A DNA stretch of 17,984 nucleotides, from assembly GCA_050701115.1 (NCBI GenBank), contig JBOHER010000418.1:1-17984 (forward strand), in the 5' to 3' direction. Below the pieces are notes generated by a model that was not told where the DNA came from, made no database searches, and was given only the letters and a program-made list of their open reading frames with translations. The translations under genes were made by a program, and so were the position numbers. Below are positions 1-6,875 of this stretch, one piece after another. Positions within the stretch are counted from its first letter, which is position 1. The number at the start of each line of letters is the position of its first letter. The DNA is from JBOHER01 sp050701115. GTDB lineage: Bacteria; Actinomycetota; Actinomycetes; Mycobacteriales; Pseudonocardiaceae.

Positions 1-1293
1 CGGGTCGACCGTAAGGGGCCTGTCCAGCACGTGGGCGGCGGCCTGGGCCAGGTCGGCGTCGGTGAGTGTGGTCCGATCGGCGTCGACCGCACCGGCCACC
101 GCGCGGCCAACGACCCGATAGGCGGACCGGTAGTCCAGCCCATGCCGCAATACGAGCTCCTCGGCCAGGTCGGCCGCGCCCGTGAAGTGTGCGCCTGCCG
201 CGGCGGCTAATGCTTCGCGGTGTACCCCGAGCGTGCGAACCACTTCGGCGCCGAGCGCCACCACCCGCTCGGCCAGGTCGAGCGCGCCCGTCACTTCGCT
301 GTACGCGTGCAACCAGTTGTCGGTGCGCGCCGACGGGCTGCGCTGGGTCACCAGCAAGCCGGTCGCCCTGCCCACGAGCGTGCCCGCGCCGGAGCGGATC
401 ACCGCGAGCGCATACGGGTTGCGCTTCTGCGGCATCAGCACCGAGGCCCGGCACAGCGACGCGTCGAGCGTGACGTAGCCGAAGCTCGGGCTGGCGAAGA
501 TCTCCAGGTCTTCGGCCAGCCGGTCAACGGTGGTCGCGGCCTGCGTCGCCGCGACCACCGCGTCGGCAAGGCCGTCGACCGCCCACATGGCGTCGCGGGT
601 GTGCGCACCCGGTACTGCGAACCCGAGCAGGTCGGCGAGCCGAGCCCGGTCCATCGGCACCCGGCTGCCGCCCACCCCTCCGACGCCTGCGGGTGAGTGG
701 TCGGCCCACCGGTAGACCGACTCCAGCCGGTCGAAATGCCGGGCGGCTTCCTCGCCGAACCCGCCGATGTAGTGACCGAAGGTCGAGGGCTGCGCGGGCT
801 GCAGGTAGGTGCTGTCCGCCCATACCGTCGATGCGTGCGACGCCGCTTGGTCGATGAGCGCGGACACGAACCGGCTCACCGCTTCGTGCAGGCCGAGGAC
901 GCGTTCGCGCATCGCCAGCCGGAAGGCGATCCGGCCGGCTTCCCGCCGCGTCCGCCCGGTGTGCAGCCAACCCGCGACGCTACCCAGGCGCCGTTCCAGC
1001 TCCCGCTCACGGCTGTTGTAGGCGTCGCCGTAGCCGGCGTCGTAGGGGAATTCCCCGGCCGGGGTGTCGAGAAACTCGAGCAGTACGCCTAGCAGGGCCG
1101 CGGCGTCAGCGACTGGGACGACGCCTGCTTCGCGCAGGGCGATGACATGGGCGATGTCGGCCAGTCCGAGGCCGTGGTGCAGGAGCGGTGCGTCGTCGAT
1201 CTCCAACCGGTAACCCGCATCGACGAGTTCGGGCGCCGGACCGCTGGTGATGCGGGCCTCTGCGCCGAGGTATCCCTCCGGGACCGCCGGCAT
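1..1293 (-). CDS. argininosuccinate-lyase-like aspartase/fumarase superfamily protein, probable CoM biosynthesis lyase (C-terminus cut by window edge)
   Basis: The visible 431 residues have the aspartase/fumarase superfamily fold pattern, closest to argininosuccinate lyase. They include an HTGRTRRE stretch (about 111-118, compare HTGRSRND), TYLQPAQPSTFGHY (162-175), the signature-like SVLMPQKRNP (284-293) and TDNW (324-327). Several positions usual in true argininosuccinate lyases are changed: THLQ is TYLQ, and GSSxMP is ASVLMP. This argues against arginine synthesis. The ATG at 1293 overlaps the stop of the upstream PLP-enzyme gene by one base (TGATG), so the two are translationally coupled. 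As last visible gene of an operon led by comA, it probably performs one of the two aspartase/fumarase-type steps of bacterial CoM synthesis; elimination of phosphate from phosphosulfolactate to give sulfoacrylate is the known one. Which of the two lyases does it is not decidable here. The family is usually 450-500 aa, so little is missing. Confidence 0.8.
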   Translation of the reverse strand, partial: MPAVPEGYLGAEARITSGPAPELVDAGYRLEIDDAPLLHHGLGLADIAHVIALREAGVVPVADAAALLGVLLEFLDTPAGEFPYDAGYGDAYNSRERELERRLGSVAGWLHTGRTRREAGRIAFRLAMRERVLGLHEAVSRFVSALIDQAASHASTVWADSTYLQPAQPSTFGHYIGGFGEEAARHFDRLESVYRWADHSPAGVGGVGGSRVPMDRARLADLLGFAVPGAHTRDAMWAVDGLADAVVAATQAATTVDRLAEDLEIFASPSFGYVTLDASLCRASVLMPQKRNPYALAVIRSGAGTLVGRATGLLVTQRSPSARTDNWLHAYSEVTGALDLAERVVALGAEVVRTLGVHREALAAAAGAHFTGAADLAEELVLRHGLDYRSAYRVVGRAVAGAVDADRTTLTDADLAQAAAHVLDRPLTVDP

Positions 1294-2306
1294 CACAGGG
1301 CCTCCTGCACCCGGGCCGCGTTGCGGGACACCCGCACCCGGGGCTGCGGACTGAACAGGGTGGGCGCGCCGCCGCTGACGAGGAATACCACCGGGCCGTC
1401 GAGCAGCTCCTCACGCGCCCATCCGATGAGCGCGCCCATGGCCTTCGCGGCGAACACCGGGTCCAGGAACACGCCTTCGGTCCGCGCGACCAGTGCCGCA
1501 GCGGCCTCGCCTTCTTCGGAACGCAGCCCGTAGCCGGGACCGATGTGGCCGCCGAGCACGGTCACCTGCCCCCTCGTGTCGTCGACGGGCAGCTCGAGTA
1601 GCTGGGTCACGCTCTCGGCCAGCGCACCGACCCGTTCGGTGCACTGCTCGACCGGGCGGCTCACGCTGACGCCGATCACCTCGTACGGCGCGTGCAGCCA
1701 GCGCGCGCCTGCGACCAGGCCTGCCTGGGTGCCGCAGGAACCCGTGGCCAGCCACAGCTGGGCAGGCACGACACCGGCCGTGAGCAGCTGTCCGCTCAGT
1801 TCCAGGCTCGCCCGGAAGTAGCCGGCCGCACCCAGGGCCGTCGCGCCGCCCCGGGGCAGCGGGTACGGGCGTCGCCCTGCGGCGTGCAACTTGTCGGCCA
1901 GCGCATCGATCCCGTGGTCCACCGACGCGCGGTCGGCCTCCCCGGTGTAGTGGATCTCGGCGCCTATCATCTCGTCGAGCAGCAGGTTCCCGGCAGGCGG
2001 GACCGGCGAGCCGTAGAAGACCAGGTGCGGCTCGAGGCCGCTGCGCCGCGCGGCGAGCGCGGCCAGCATCGCCCAGTTCGACTGCGGCCCCGCCCCGGTG
2101 ACCAGGCAGTCGCAGCCTTGGTCCAGCGCGTCGCCGATCAGGTATTCGAGGCCGCGCACCTTGTTGCCGCCCAGGCCGAGCCCGGTGAGGTCGTCGCGTT
2201 TGAACCACACCTCGACACCCAGCTCCTCGGACAGCCGCGGAGCCGCCTGCAGCGGCGTGGGCAAGGTGGCCAGTGGTACCCGCGGTAAGGCCGGCAGTCG
2301 GTTCAT
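1293..2306 (-). CDS. PLP-dependent enzyme, D-cysteine desulfhydrase / ACC deaminase family (XcbD-like), probable CoM biosynthesis
   Basis: This is a full-length 337-aa fold-type II PLP enzyme. The PLP lysine is K49 in LGLGGNKVRGLEY. A glycine-rich phosphate-binding loop TGSCGTQAG lies at 188-196, and SGGAPTLF near the C-terminus (311-318) is typical of the family. The substrate-binding motif usually written QSNH reads QSNW (75-78), so ordinary D-cysteine or ACC chemistry is doubtful. In Xanthobacter a homologous PLP enzyme belongs to the CoM gene set, where established work describes decarboxylation, thiolation and reduction steps after sulfoacrylate. A cysteine-derived sulfur transfer is a reasonable inference for this protein. 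The ATG at 2306 overlaps the stop of the upstream lyase (ATGA), and its own stop overlaps the next start. It could instead be a genuine D-cysteine desulfhydrase, but the operon argues against that. Confidence 0.85.
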   Translation of the reverse strand: MNRLPALPRVPLATLPTPLQAAPRLSEELGVEVWFKRDDLTGLGLGGNKVRGLEYLIGDALDQGCDCLVTGAGPQSNWAMLAALAARRSGLEPHLVFYGSPVPPAGNLLLDEMIGAEIHYTGEADRASVDHGIDALADKLHAAGRRPYPLPRGGATALGAAGYFRASLELSGQLLTAGVVPAQLWLATGSCGTQAGLVAGARWLHAPYEVIGVSVSRPVEQCTERVGALAESVTQLLELPVDDTRGQVTVLGGHIGPGYGLRSEEGEAAAALVARTEGVFLDPVFAAKAMGALIGWAREELLDGPVVFLVSGGAPTLFSPQPRVRVSRNAARVQEAL

Positions 2307-3646
2307 CGCGCGTCCACGATCCGGTCCACAAAGGACCCAGCTGCGCCAAGGGCCGCACTCGGATCGAGGCAGCGATCGATCTCCTCGGTCTTGAGCGCTG
2401 CGGTGATCCGCGGGTCGGCGAGCAACGCTGTCCGCAGGTCGACGCCACGTTGCCTGCCTGCCAGTGTGGCCTCGTAGACGACCTCGTGTGCGGTGTGCTT
2501 GCCGACCTTCTCGGCCAGGGCGCGCATCACCGGTTCGGACAGCACGTAACCGCCGCCTGCCAGGAGGTTCTGCCGCATCCGCTCGGGATCGGCCTCGAGA
2601 CCCTCCAACAATCGGCACGCCATGTTCAGGGCGACGCCGGTGTAGAGGCACGCCTCGGGCAGCACGGCCCATTCGGTCTTCCATCCGCGGCCGTCGCGCT
2701 CGTGCTCGGTGATCACGCCTTCGACGGCGACCATGGCGTCGGCCCTGACCAGCCGGGCCAGCGTGACCAGGTGCTCGGAGAGCTCGGGATTTCGCTTGTG
2801 TGGCATGGTGATGCTGCCGACCTGGCCCGGTGTGAACGGCTCGGCCAGCTCGCCGATCTCGGGGCGCTGCAGCTGGTAGACCTCCTGGCCGACCTTGGCC
2901 AGGGTCGACGTGGCCAGCGCCAGCAGGGTGACGAACTCGGCGATGCCGTCGCGTGCGGTGAGCCAGGGAAGCTCGGGCGCGGCCAGCCCCACTCGCCGGG
3001 CGAAGGCGGCCAGCAGCGGCAGCGCGGCGTCGCCCCAGAACTCCATCGTGCCGAGCGCCCCGCCCAGCTGCGCGACCTCCCATCGGGTGCGGCCCTCGGC
3101 CAGCCGGGCCCGGTGGCGGCGCAGCTCGGCCGCCCACACCGCCGCCTTGAAACCGAAGGTGATCGGCAGCCCCGGTTGGCCATGCGTGCGGCCGGACATG
3201 ATCGTGTCGCGGTGCCGCCGGGCGAGGTCGGTGGCCGCGGCTTCGGCTCGCGCCAGGTCTCGGTCCACAATGGACATCACGTCGCGGATAACCAGCGCGG
3301 TCCAGGTGTCGGTGACGTCCTGCACTGTCGCGCCGTAGTACACCCACTCCCGCGCGGGCTCGGGCAGCAGTGTCCGCAGGCAGCGGATCAGGCCCAGCGT
3401 GGAGTGCCCTGTGGCTCGGGTCTGGGCCGCGACCTCGTTCAGATCCAGCAGGTTCGCGTCTGCGTGCTCGGCGATGAGCCGTGCGGCTTCGGCGGGCACC
3501 AGGCCCACCTCGGCCTGGGCGGCGGCCAGTGCGGCGAGGATGTCCAGCCAGGACTGCACGCGCGCTTCGTCTTCGAATATGCCGCGGATCTCCGGCGTGC
3601 CCCAGAGGTGGCCGTAGATCACCGAGTCCGTCATGTGCGCGCCCAC
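2303..3646 (-). CDS. aspartase/fumarase superfamily lyase (adenylosuccinate lyase / carboxymuconate cycloisomerase type), probable CoM biosynthesis
   Basis: The 447-aa product has all three conserved superfamily blocks in canonical form: GATVQDVTDT (105-114), SGRTHGQPGLPITFG (151-165) and the signature GSITMPHKRNPE (277-288) with its flexible-loop serine. Overall it resembles adenylosuccinate lyase and 3-carboxymuconate cycloisomerase. I chose the GTG at 3646 because a GGAGG lies six bases upstream; the ATG at 3634 is the alternative and lacks a well-placed ribosome site. It starts 13 bases after the stop of the 299-aa gene and overlaps the PLP-enzyme start by four bases. Its place between comA and the PLP gene points to a CoM-pathway lyase acting on a sulfonated C3 acid rather than purine synthesis. 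The pairing of one canonical and one degenerate lyase suggests the two catalyse different steps. Confidence 0.85.
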   Translation of the reverse strand: MGAHMTDSVIYGHLWGTPEIRGIFEDEARVQSWLDILAALAAAQAEVGLVPAEAARLIAEHADANLLDLNEVAAQTRATGHSTLGLIRCLRTLLPEPAREWVYYGATVQDVTDTWTALVIRDVMSIVDRDLARAEAAATDLARRHRDTIMSGRTHGQPGLPITFGFKAAVWAAELRRHRARLAEGRTRWEVAQLGGALGTMEFWGDAALPLLAAFARRVGLAAPELPWLTARDGIAEFVTLLALATSTLAKVGQEVYQLQRPEIGELAEPFTPGQVGSITMPHKRNPELSEHLVTLARLVRADAMVAVEGVITEHERDGRGWKTEWAVLPEACLYTGVALNMACRLLEGLEADPERMRQNLLAGGGYVLSEPVMRALAEKVGKHTAHEVVYEATLAGRQRGVDLRTALLADPRITAALKTEEIDRCLDPSAALGAAGSFVDRIVDAR

Positions 3647-3659
3647 GCGTGGCCTCCGC

Positions 3660-4559
3660 TCAGCCGACGGCCAGAGGTTCGGGCGCGTCGACCCCGGTCA
3701 GTCGGCGCAGCGCGAACCGGATCTCGTCCAGGTTGGACCCCCACGGCACGATGGCGGAGGCGGCTTCGAACTCCACGCCGCGCTCCAGCAGGCAGCATTT
3801 GGCCAAGGTGGGGGCGGTCAGGTCGCGGGTCCGCCGGGGACAGATGTCGACCCGGGGCGGTTCGTCGCCGTAGAAGTGCCGATGGAACTGCAGCGACCGT
3901 TCGCAGCCGACCATCAGCCAATCCAGGCGCTGCGCGGGGCGGGTGTCCAGGAAGGCGATCTCGCCCGCCAGGTCGACTCCCGCGCCGCGGCAGGGCAACA
4001 GGTACGCCTTGGCGGGGTGGTCGGCGGCGAGCTCCCGGATGTCAACGAGATCCGGCACCAACTCGATCGGCGGCAGGTCCTCGTCGAACGCCACGACCTG
4101 CTCGGCCATGGCGAACAGCTTCGGCGGCTCGGGCGGGATCACCTCGGTGACCCGGATGCGCACCGGTGCGGGCTGCCAGATGAAGTTCACGTGCTCGTAG
4201 CGGCCCTGCACCACATACGCCCGCGCGTTCGGCGATGCGTGGGCGGGGGCCGCGCGAGCCAGGGCGGTGGCGTTGCCGACGTCGGTGTCCGGCGAGTGGA
4301 TCGACACCACCTCGTCCGGGCCTGCCAGCACCCGCGCCTCGACCACCGGCGAGAACAGCGGCTCGAGGGACTCCTTGCGCACAGCGACCACCGCGCTCTG
4401 TCCGCCGTTGCGCAGCACCAGGTAGTCGGTGCGGCGGTAGACCTCGCGGCCGAGCAGGAATGGCACCAGATCGGCCTCGGTCAACGGCACGTCGGTTTCC
4501 TGCACCGACAGCCCGCGGTAGGGCCGGGTCATCGTGTTGGGCGCTGGATCGGGGATCAT
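3660..4559 (-). CDS. unrecognised 299-aa Cys/His-containing protein embedded in the CoM biosynthesis operon
   Basis: I do not recognise a characterised family. The protein is soluble-looking, without signal peptide or membrane segment. It starts MIPDPAPN and its stop lies 13 bases before the next lyase gene. The ATG at 4559 overlaps the comA stop (ATGA), so it is coupled to comA. Its C-terminal half concentrates possible metal or redox ligands: C190 (LLPCRG), C219 (VGCERS), H226 and H228 (FHRHFYG), C240 (DICPRR) and the pair C255-C256 (AKCCLLE). The N-terminal half has only one such region around H123 (RYEHVNFIW). Being locked between comA and the lyase, it is very likely part of CoM synthesis. 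A thiolation or reduction step, or a chaperone/scaffold role, are all open. The coding call is strong; the role is inferred only from context. A second ATG (codon 10) has no ribosome site. Confidence 0.85.
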   Translation of the reverse strand: MIPDPAPNTMTRPYRGLSVQETDVPLTEADLVPFLLGREVYRRTDYLVLRNGGQSAVVAVRKESLEPLFSPVVEARVLAGPDEVVSIHSPDTDVGNATALARAAPAHASPNARAYVVQGRYEHVNFIWQPAPVRIRVTEVIPPEPPKLFAMAEQVVAFDEDLPPIELVPDLVDIRELAADHPAKAYLLPCRGAGVDLAGEIAFLDTRPAQRLDWLMVGCERSLQFHRHFYGDEPPRVDICPRRTRDLTAPTLAKCCLLERGVEFEAASAIVPWGSNLDEIRFALRRLTGVDAPEPLAVG

Positions 4560-5332
4560 CGGCCTGCCTTGACGTGGTCGATCACCGCGGTGTCCGCGCG
4601 CAGGCCAAGCCGCAGGGTTTCCAGCGGGATGACCTCCTCGGGCGGGACGTTGCCCAGATTGACGTCGGCCCCGAACCGCTGAATCAGCCACGCCTGCTGG
4701 GCCTTGCGGGGTGCTTCGAAGATGACGCGGTGCACGGGGAGACGGTTGGCGATGGCGTCGACCAGGTCGGTCCGCAGGCTCCCGTCCTCGTGGTAGAGCC
4801 CGACCGTCCCGCTTTCCCTGCCCTCGACGACCACCCACCGTGCTCCGGCGTCGAGGTCGGTCTCCATTTCGTCTACCCAGTCGGCCGCGACCACCGGGAC
4901 GTGGCCGTCCTTGGCGCCGGTCTCGGCGAGCACGATGAACTTCTCGGACAGAGTGCGCACCAGTTCGGTCTTGCGGGTCGGCCCGATGGCCCGCAGCCCG
5001 TTGGACACCTCGACGGCGGCGATCCCGACCTGAACGGCCCAGTCCGCCAACGGCTCGATGCGGCCTTGGGCTTCGGCCACCTCCAGCAGCGTCCCGCCGA
5101 GGCAGGTGAGGACGCCCGCCGACTCGCACAACGCCACCCGCTCCTTCAAGGCCGGGTCGATGTAGGCGACGCCCCAGCCGATCTTGATCACGTCGATGAG
5201 GTGACCCGTGTGCGTCAGCAGGGCCTCCAGCGCGGAGATCGTCATGCCCTTGTCGAGAACGTGCGTCACCCCGTGGGTGCGGGGTTTGCCCGCACGGTCC
5301 GGAAGGTTGAGGAAGCTGGGACAGTCCCACAT
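4556..5332 (-). CDS. comA: phosphosulfolactate synthase (ComA family), first step of coenzyme M biosynthesis
   Basis: ComA adds sulfite to phosphoenolpyruvate to give (R)-phosphosulfolactate, the first committed step towards CoM in methanogens and in alkene-oxidising bacteria (XcbB in Xanthobacter). The 258-aa product has the family's TIM-barrel motifs in order: DKG (27-29), DVIKIGWGVA (47-56), CLGGTL (77-82), VEVSNG (107-112), ETGAKDG (137-143), VEGRESGTVGLY (169-180) and IFEAPRKAQQAWLIQRFG (204-221), ending in a phosphate-site-like GADVNLGNV. Length matches the usual 250-260 aa. I chose the ATG at 5332 because GGAGG sits seven bases upstream and the protein then begins at the conserved region. 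An in-frame ATG at 5443 would add 37 low-complexity residues. It is the first gene of the minus-strand operon. Some ComA-like proteins are annotated in other bacterial contexts, but the neighbours here support CoM. Confidence 0.9.
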   Translation of the reverse strand: MWDCPSFLNLPDRAGKPRTHGVTHVLDKGMTISALEALLTHTGHLIDVIKIGWGVAYIDPALKERVALCESAGVLTCLGGTLLEVAEAQGRIEPLADWAVQVGIAAVEVSNGLRAIGPTRKTELVRTLSEKFIVLAETGAKDGHVPVVAADWVDEMETDLDAGARWVVVEGRESGTVGLYHEDGSLRTDLVDAIANRLPVHRVIFEAPRKAQQAWLIQRFGADVNLGNVPPEEVIPLETLRLGLRADTAVIDHVKAGR

Positions 5333-5501
5333 GGCAATGCCTCCGCTGCTCGGTGATTTGCCTTTGACGGTAGGGACGGACCCGGCGGGAGTCTGTGTCC
5401 CGCCGGTACCAATGTCCGCGGATGCTTGGCCCCACTGGGACATGGGAAGTGGCGGGTTCGGTTCCTAACGTTCGGGGCAGGAGAACGTGAGGAGCGAAGG
5501 T
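5333..5501. promoter_or_regulatory. divergent promoter region between the CoM biosynthesis and CoM utilisation operons
   Basis: The 169 bases between comA and the flavoprotein gene must drive both operons. Towards comA, the minus strand reads TACCGT (plus positions 5366-5371), which fits the TAnnnT -10 pattern. The inverted repeat at 5382-5406 then falls over the -35 area. Towards the flavoprotein gene, TAACGT at 5466-5471 fits a -10, but no good -35 precedes it. A second, looser dyad ATGTCC-N20-GGACAT spans 5412-5443. The ribosome site AGGAG at 5490-5494 decides the flavoprotein start. Promoter elements are judged by eye only. Confidence 0.45.
5382..5406. promoter_or_regulatory. perfect 9-bp inverted repeat, candidate operator
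   Basis: The left arm CCGGCGGGA (5382-5390) and right arm TCCCGCCGG (5398-5406) are exact reverse complements separated by seven bases. The centre-to-centre distance of the arms is 16 bases, a spacing that fits a dimeric helix-turn-helix regulator. It sits about 50 bases upstream of the comA start, over the probable -35 area. No regulator gene is in the window, so the binding protein is unknown. A GC-rich dyad can also arise by chance in such DNA. Confidence 0.45.
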
Positions 5502-6872
5502 GTGAACTCTCGATTGGTCATCCTCGGCGGCGGGGCGGCGGGTATGTCCGCCGCGTCCGCGGCCCGGCGGGTCGACCCGGGCGTGGAGATCGTCGTTCTG
5601 GAAGCGGGCGGGTATGCCGCCTACGGCTTGTGCGGTCTCCCGTACTACATCGCCGGCCAGGTCCAGCGCGCCGACGACCTGCTGGCCTACCCGCCGTCGT
5701 TCTTCCGCGAACAACGGCGCATCGACCTACGGCTGAATGCGCGGGCGACCCACCTCGACCCGCAACGGAAGATCGTCGGCTACCTGCACGACGGCCGCGA
5801 GCGGCGGTTGGGTTACCACCGGCTGATCGTCACCGCGGGGGGCGCGCCGGTCCGGCCGCCGATCCCGGGGCTGGACGACGAACGGGTGTTCACCGTGCGC
5901 ACCCTCGAGGACGCGATCGGCATGCGCAGTCTCCTCGATGCGGGGCGGATCGGCCGCGCGCTCATCGTGGGAGCGGGTTATATCGGCCTGGAGATGGCCG
6001 AGGCACTGGCCGCTCGCGGCTCCGCTGTCACCGTCGTGGAGGCTCTGCCGCAGGCGATGCCGAACCTCGACCACCCGATCGCGGCGCTGGTCGAGGACGA
6101 GGTCCGCCGCCACGGGGTCGACCTGCGGCTCGGCGTTCGGTTGCAGGCGGTGCGCCGGGTGGGTGACCAGCTGTCGGTCCTGGCCGGCGGCGAGGAGCTG
6201 TCAGTGGACGCCGTGGTGCTGGGCACCGGCGTGCGCGCGGAGTCCACGGTGGCCGCCTCGGCAGGCGCGGCGACCGATCCCACCGGGGCGCTTCTCGTCG
6301 ACGACCGCATGCGCACCTCGCTGCCCGACGTCTATGCCGCCGGGGACTGCATCGCTCCGCACCATCTCGTGCTCGGCAAGCCCGCGTTCGTGCCGCTCGG
6401 TCCCGCGGCGAACAAGACCGGCCGGGTCGCCGGGACGGTCGCGGCCGGTAGCGACGCCTGGTTCCGCGGCATCGTCGGGACGGCGGTGGTGAAGGTGTTC
6501 GACCTGGCTGTTGCCCGGACCGGACTCACCCTCGCCGAGGCCCTCGCCGAGGGACTGCCTGCGGTGGCCACCGACGCGGTCGGCAAGTCCCGCGCCAAGT
6601 ACTACCCCGGCACATGCCCGGTGAACGTCCGGCTGGTGCACACCACCGGCGGCCTGCTGCTGGGCGCGCAAGTTTTGGGCGTCGGCGAAGGCGTCGCCAA
6701 GCGGATCGACCCGATCGCCATCGCGTTGCAGGCCGGCTTCGACGTCGCCGACCTGCTGGCAGCCGATCTCTCCTACGCCCCGCCCTATGCGCCGGTCTAC
6801 GAACCGGTGCTGCTGGCGGCGCAGGCGGCGGCCGCTACCGTCGCCCGGCCCGACCCCGTGATGGCGGTGTAG
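5502..6872 (+). CDS. FAD/NAD(P)-dependent single-cysteine disulfide reductase, CoA-disulfide reductase / NADH oxidase family; candidate CoM-disulfide reductase
   Basis: The 456-aa flavoprotein has an N-terminal FAD-binding GGGAAG (9-14), the redox motif YGLCGLPYY with a single cysteine C44 (the CoA-disulfide reductase C43 position), TAGGAP (111-116), an NAD(P)-binding VGAGYIGLE (156-164) ending in E180 after the second strand, YAAGDC (279-283), and the C-terminal SYAPPYAPVYEP (424-435) characteristic of CoA-disulfide reductases. It lacks the CxxxxC pair of 2-ketopropyl-CoM carboxylase and is shorter than that enzyme. I chose GTG 5502 because AGGAG lies seven bases upstream; GTG 5487 has its ribosome site only three bases away. 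As first gene of the CoM-utilisation operon it probably keeps CoM reduced, or releases CoM from a keto-thioether through a CoM-S-S-Cys44 mixed disulfide. The second option is speculation. A water-forming NADH oxidase is the family alternative. Confidence 0.85.
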   Translation: MNSRLVILGGGAAGMSAASAARRVDPGVEIVVLEAGGYAAYGLCGLPYYIAGQVQRADDLLAYPPSFFREQRRIDLRLNARATHLDPQRKIVGYLHDGRERRLGYHRLIVTAGGAPVRPPIPGLDDERVFTVRTLEDAIGMRSLLDAGRIGRALIVGAGYIGLEMAEALAARGSAVTVVEALPQAMPNLDHPIAALVEDEVRRHGVDLRLGVRLQAVRRVGDQLSVLAGGEELSVDAVVLGTGVRAESTVAASAGAATDPTGALLVDDRMRTSLPDVYAAGDCIAPHHLVLGKPAFVPLGPAANKTGRVAGTVAAGSDAWFRGIVGTAVVKVFDLAVARTGLTLAEALAEGLPAVATDAVGKSRAKYYPGTCPVNVRLVHTTGGLLLGAQVLGVGEGVAKRIDPIAIALQAGFDVADLLAADLSYAPPYAPVYEPVLLAAQAAAATVARPDPVMAV

Positions 6873-6875
6873 GCC

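Noticed and set aside
1..3646. Arginine or purine biosynthesis lyases
   Set aside because: No other arginine or purine genes are present, motifs are altered in one of the two, and both are coupled to comA and an unusual PLP enzyme.
2273..5356. Long plus-strand open frames opposite the CoM operon (for example 2273-4150, 3633-4682, 4235-5356)
   Set aside because: They are antisense to well-recognised genes, rich in Arg/Gly/Pro/His, and match no family; they follow from the high GC content.
5333..5443. Upstream ATG (5443) for ComA
   Set aside because: The 37 added residues are low-complexity and cover the promoter dyad; ATG 5332 has a well-spaced GGAGG and starts at the conserved region.
5502..6872. 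2-ketopropyl-CoM carboxylase/oxidoreductase (XecC)
   Set aside because: The CxxxxC redox pair is missing, the protein is shorter, and the C-terminal YAPPY motif is that of CoA-disulfide reductase/NADH oxidase relatives.
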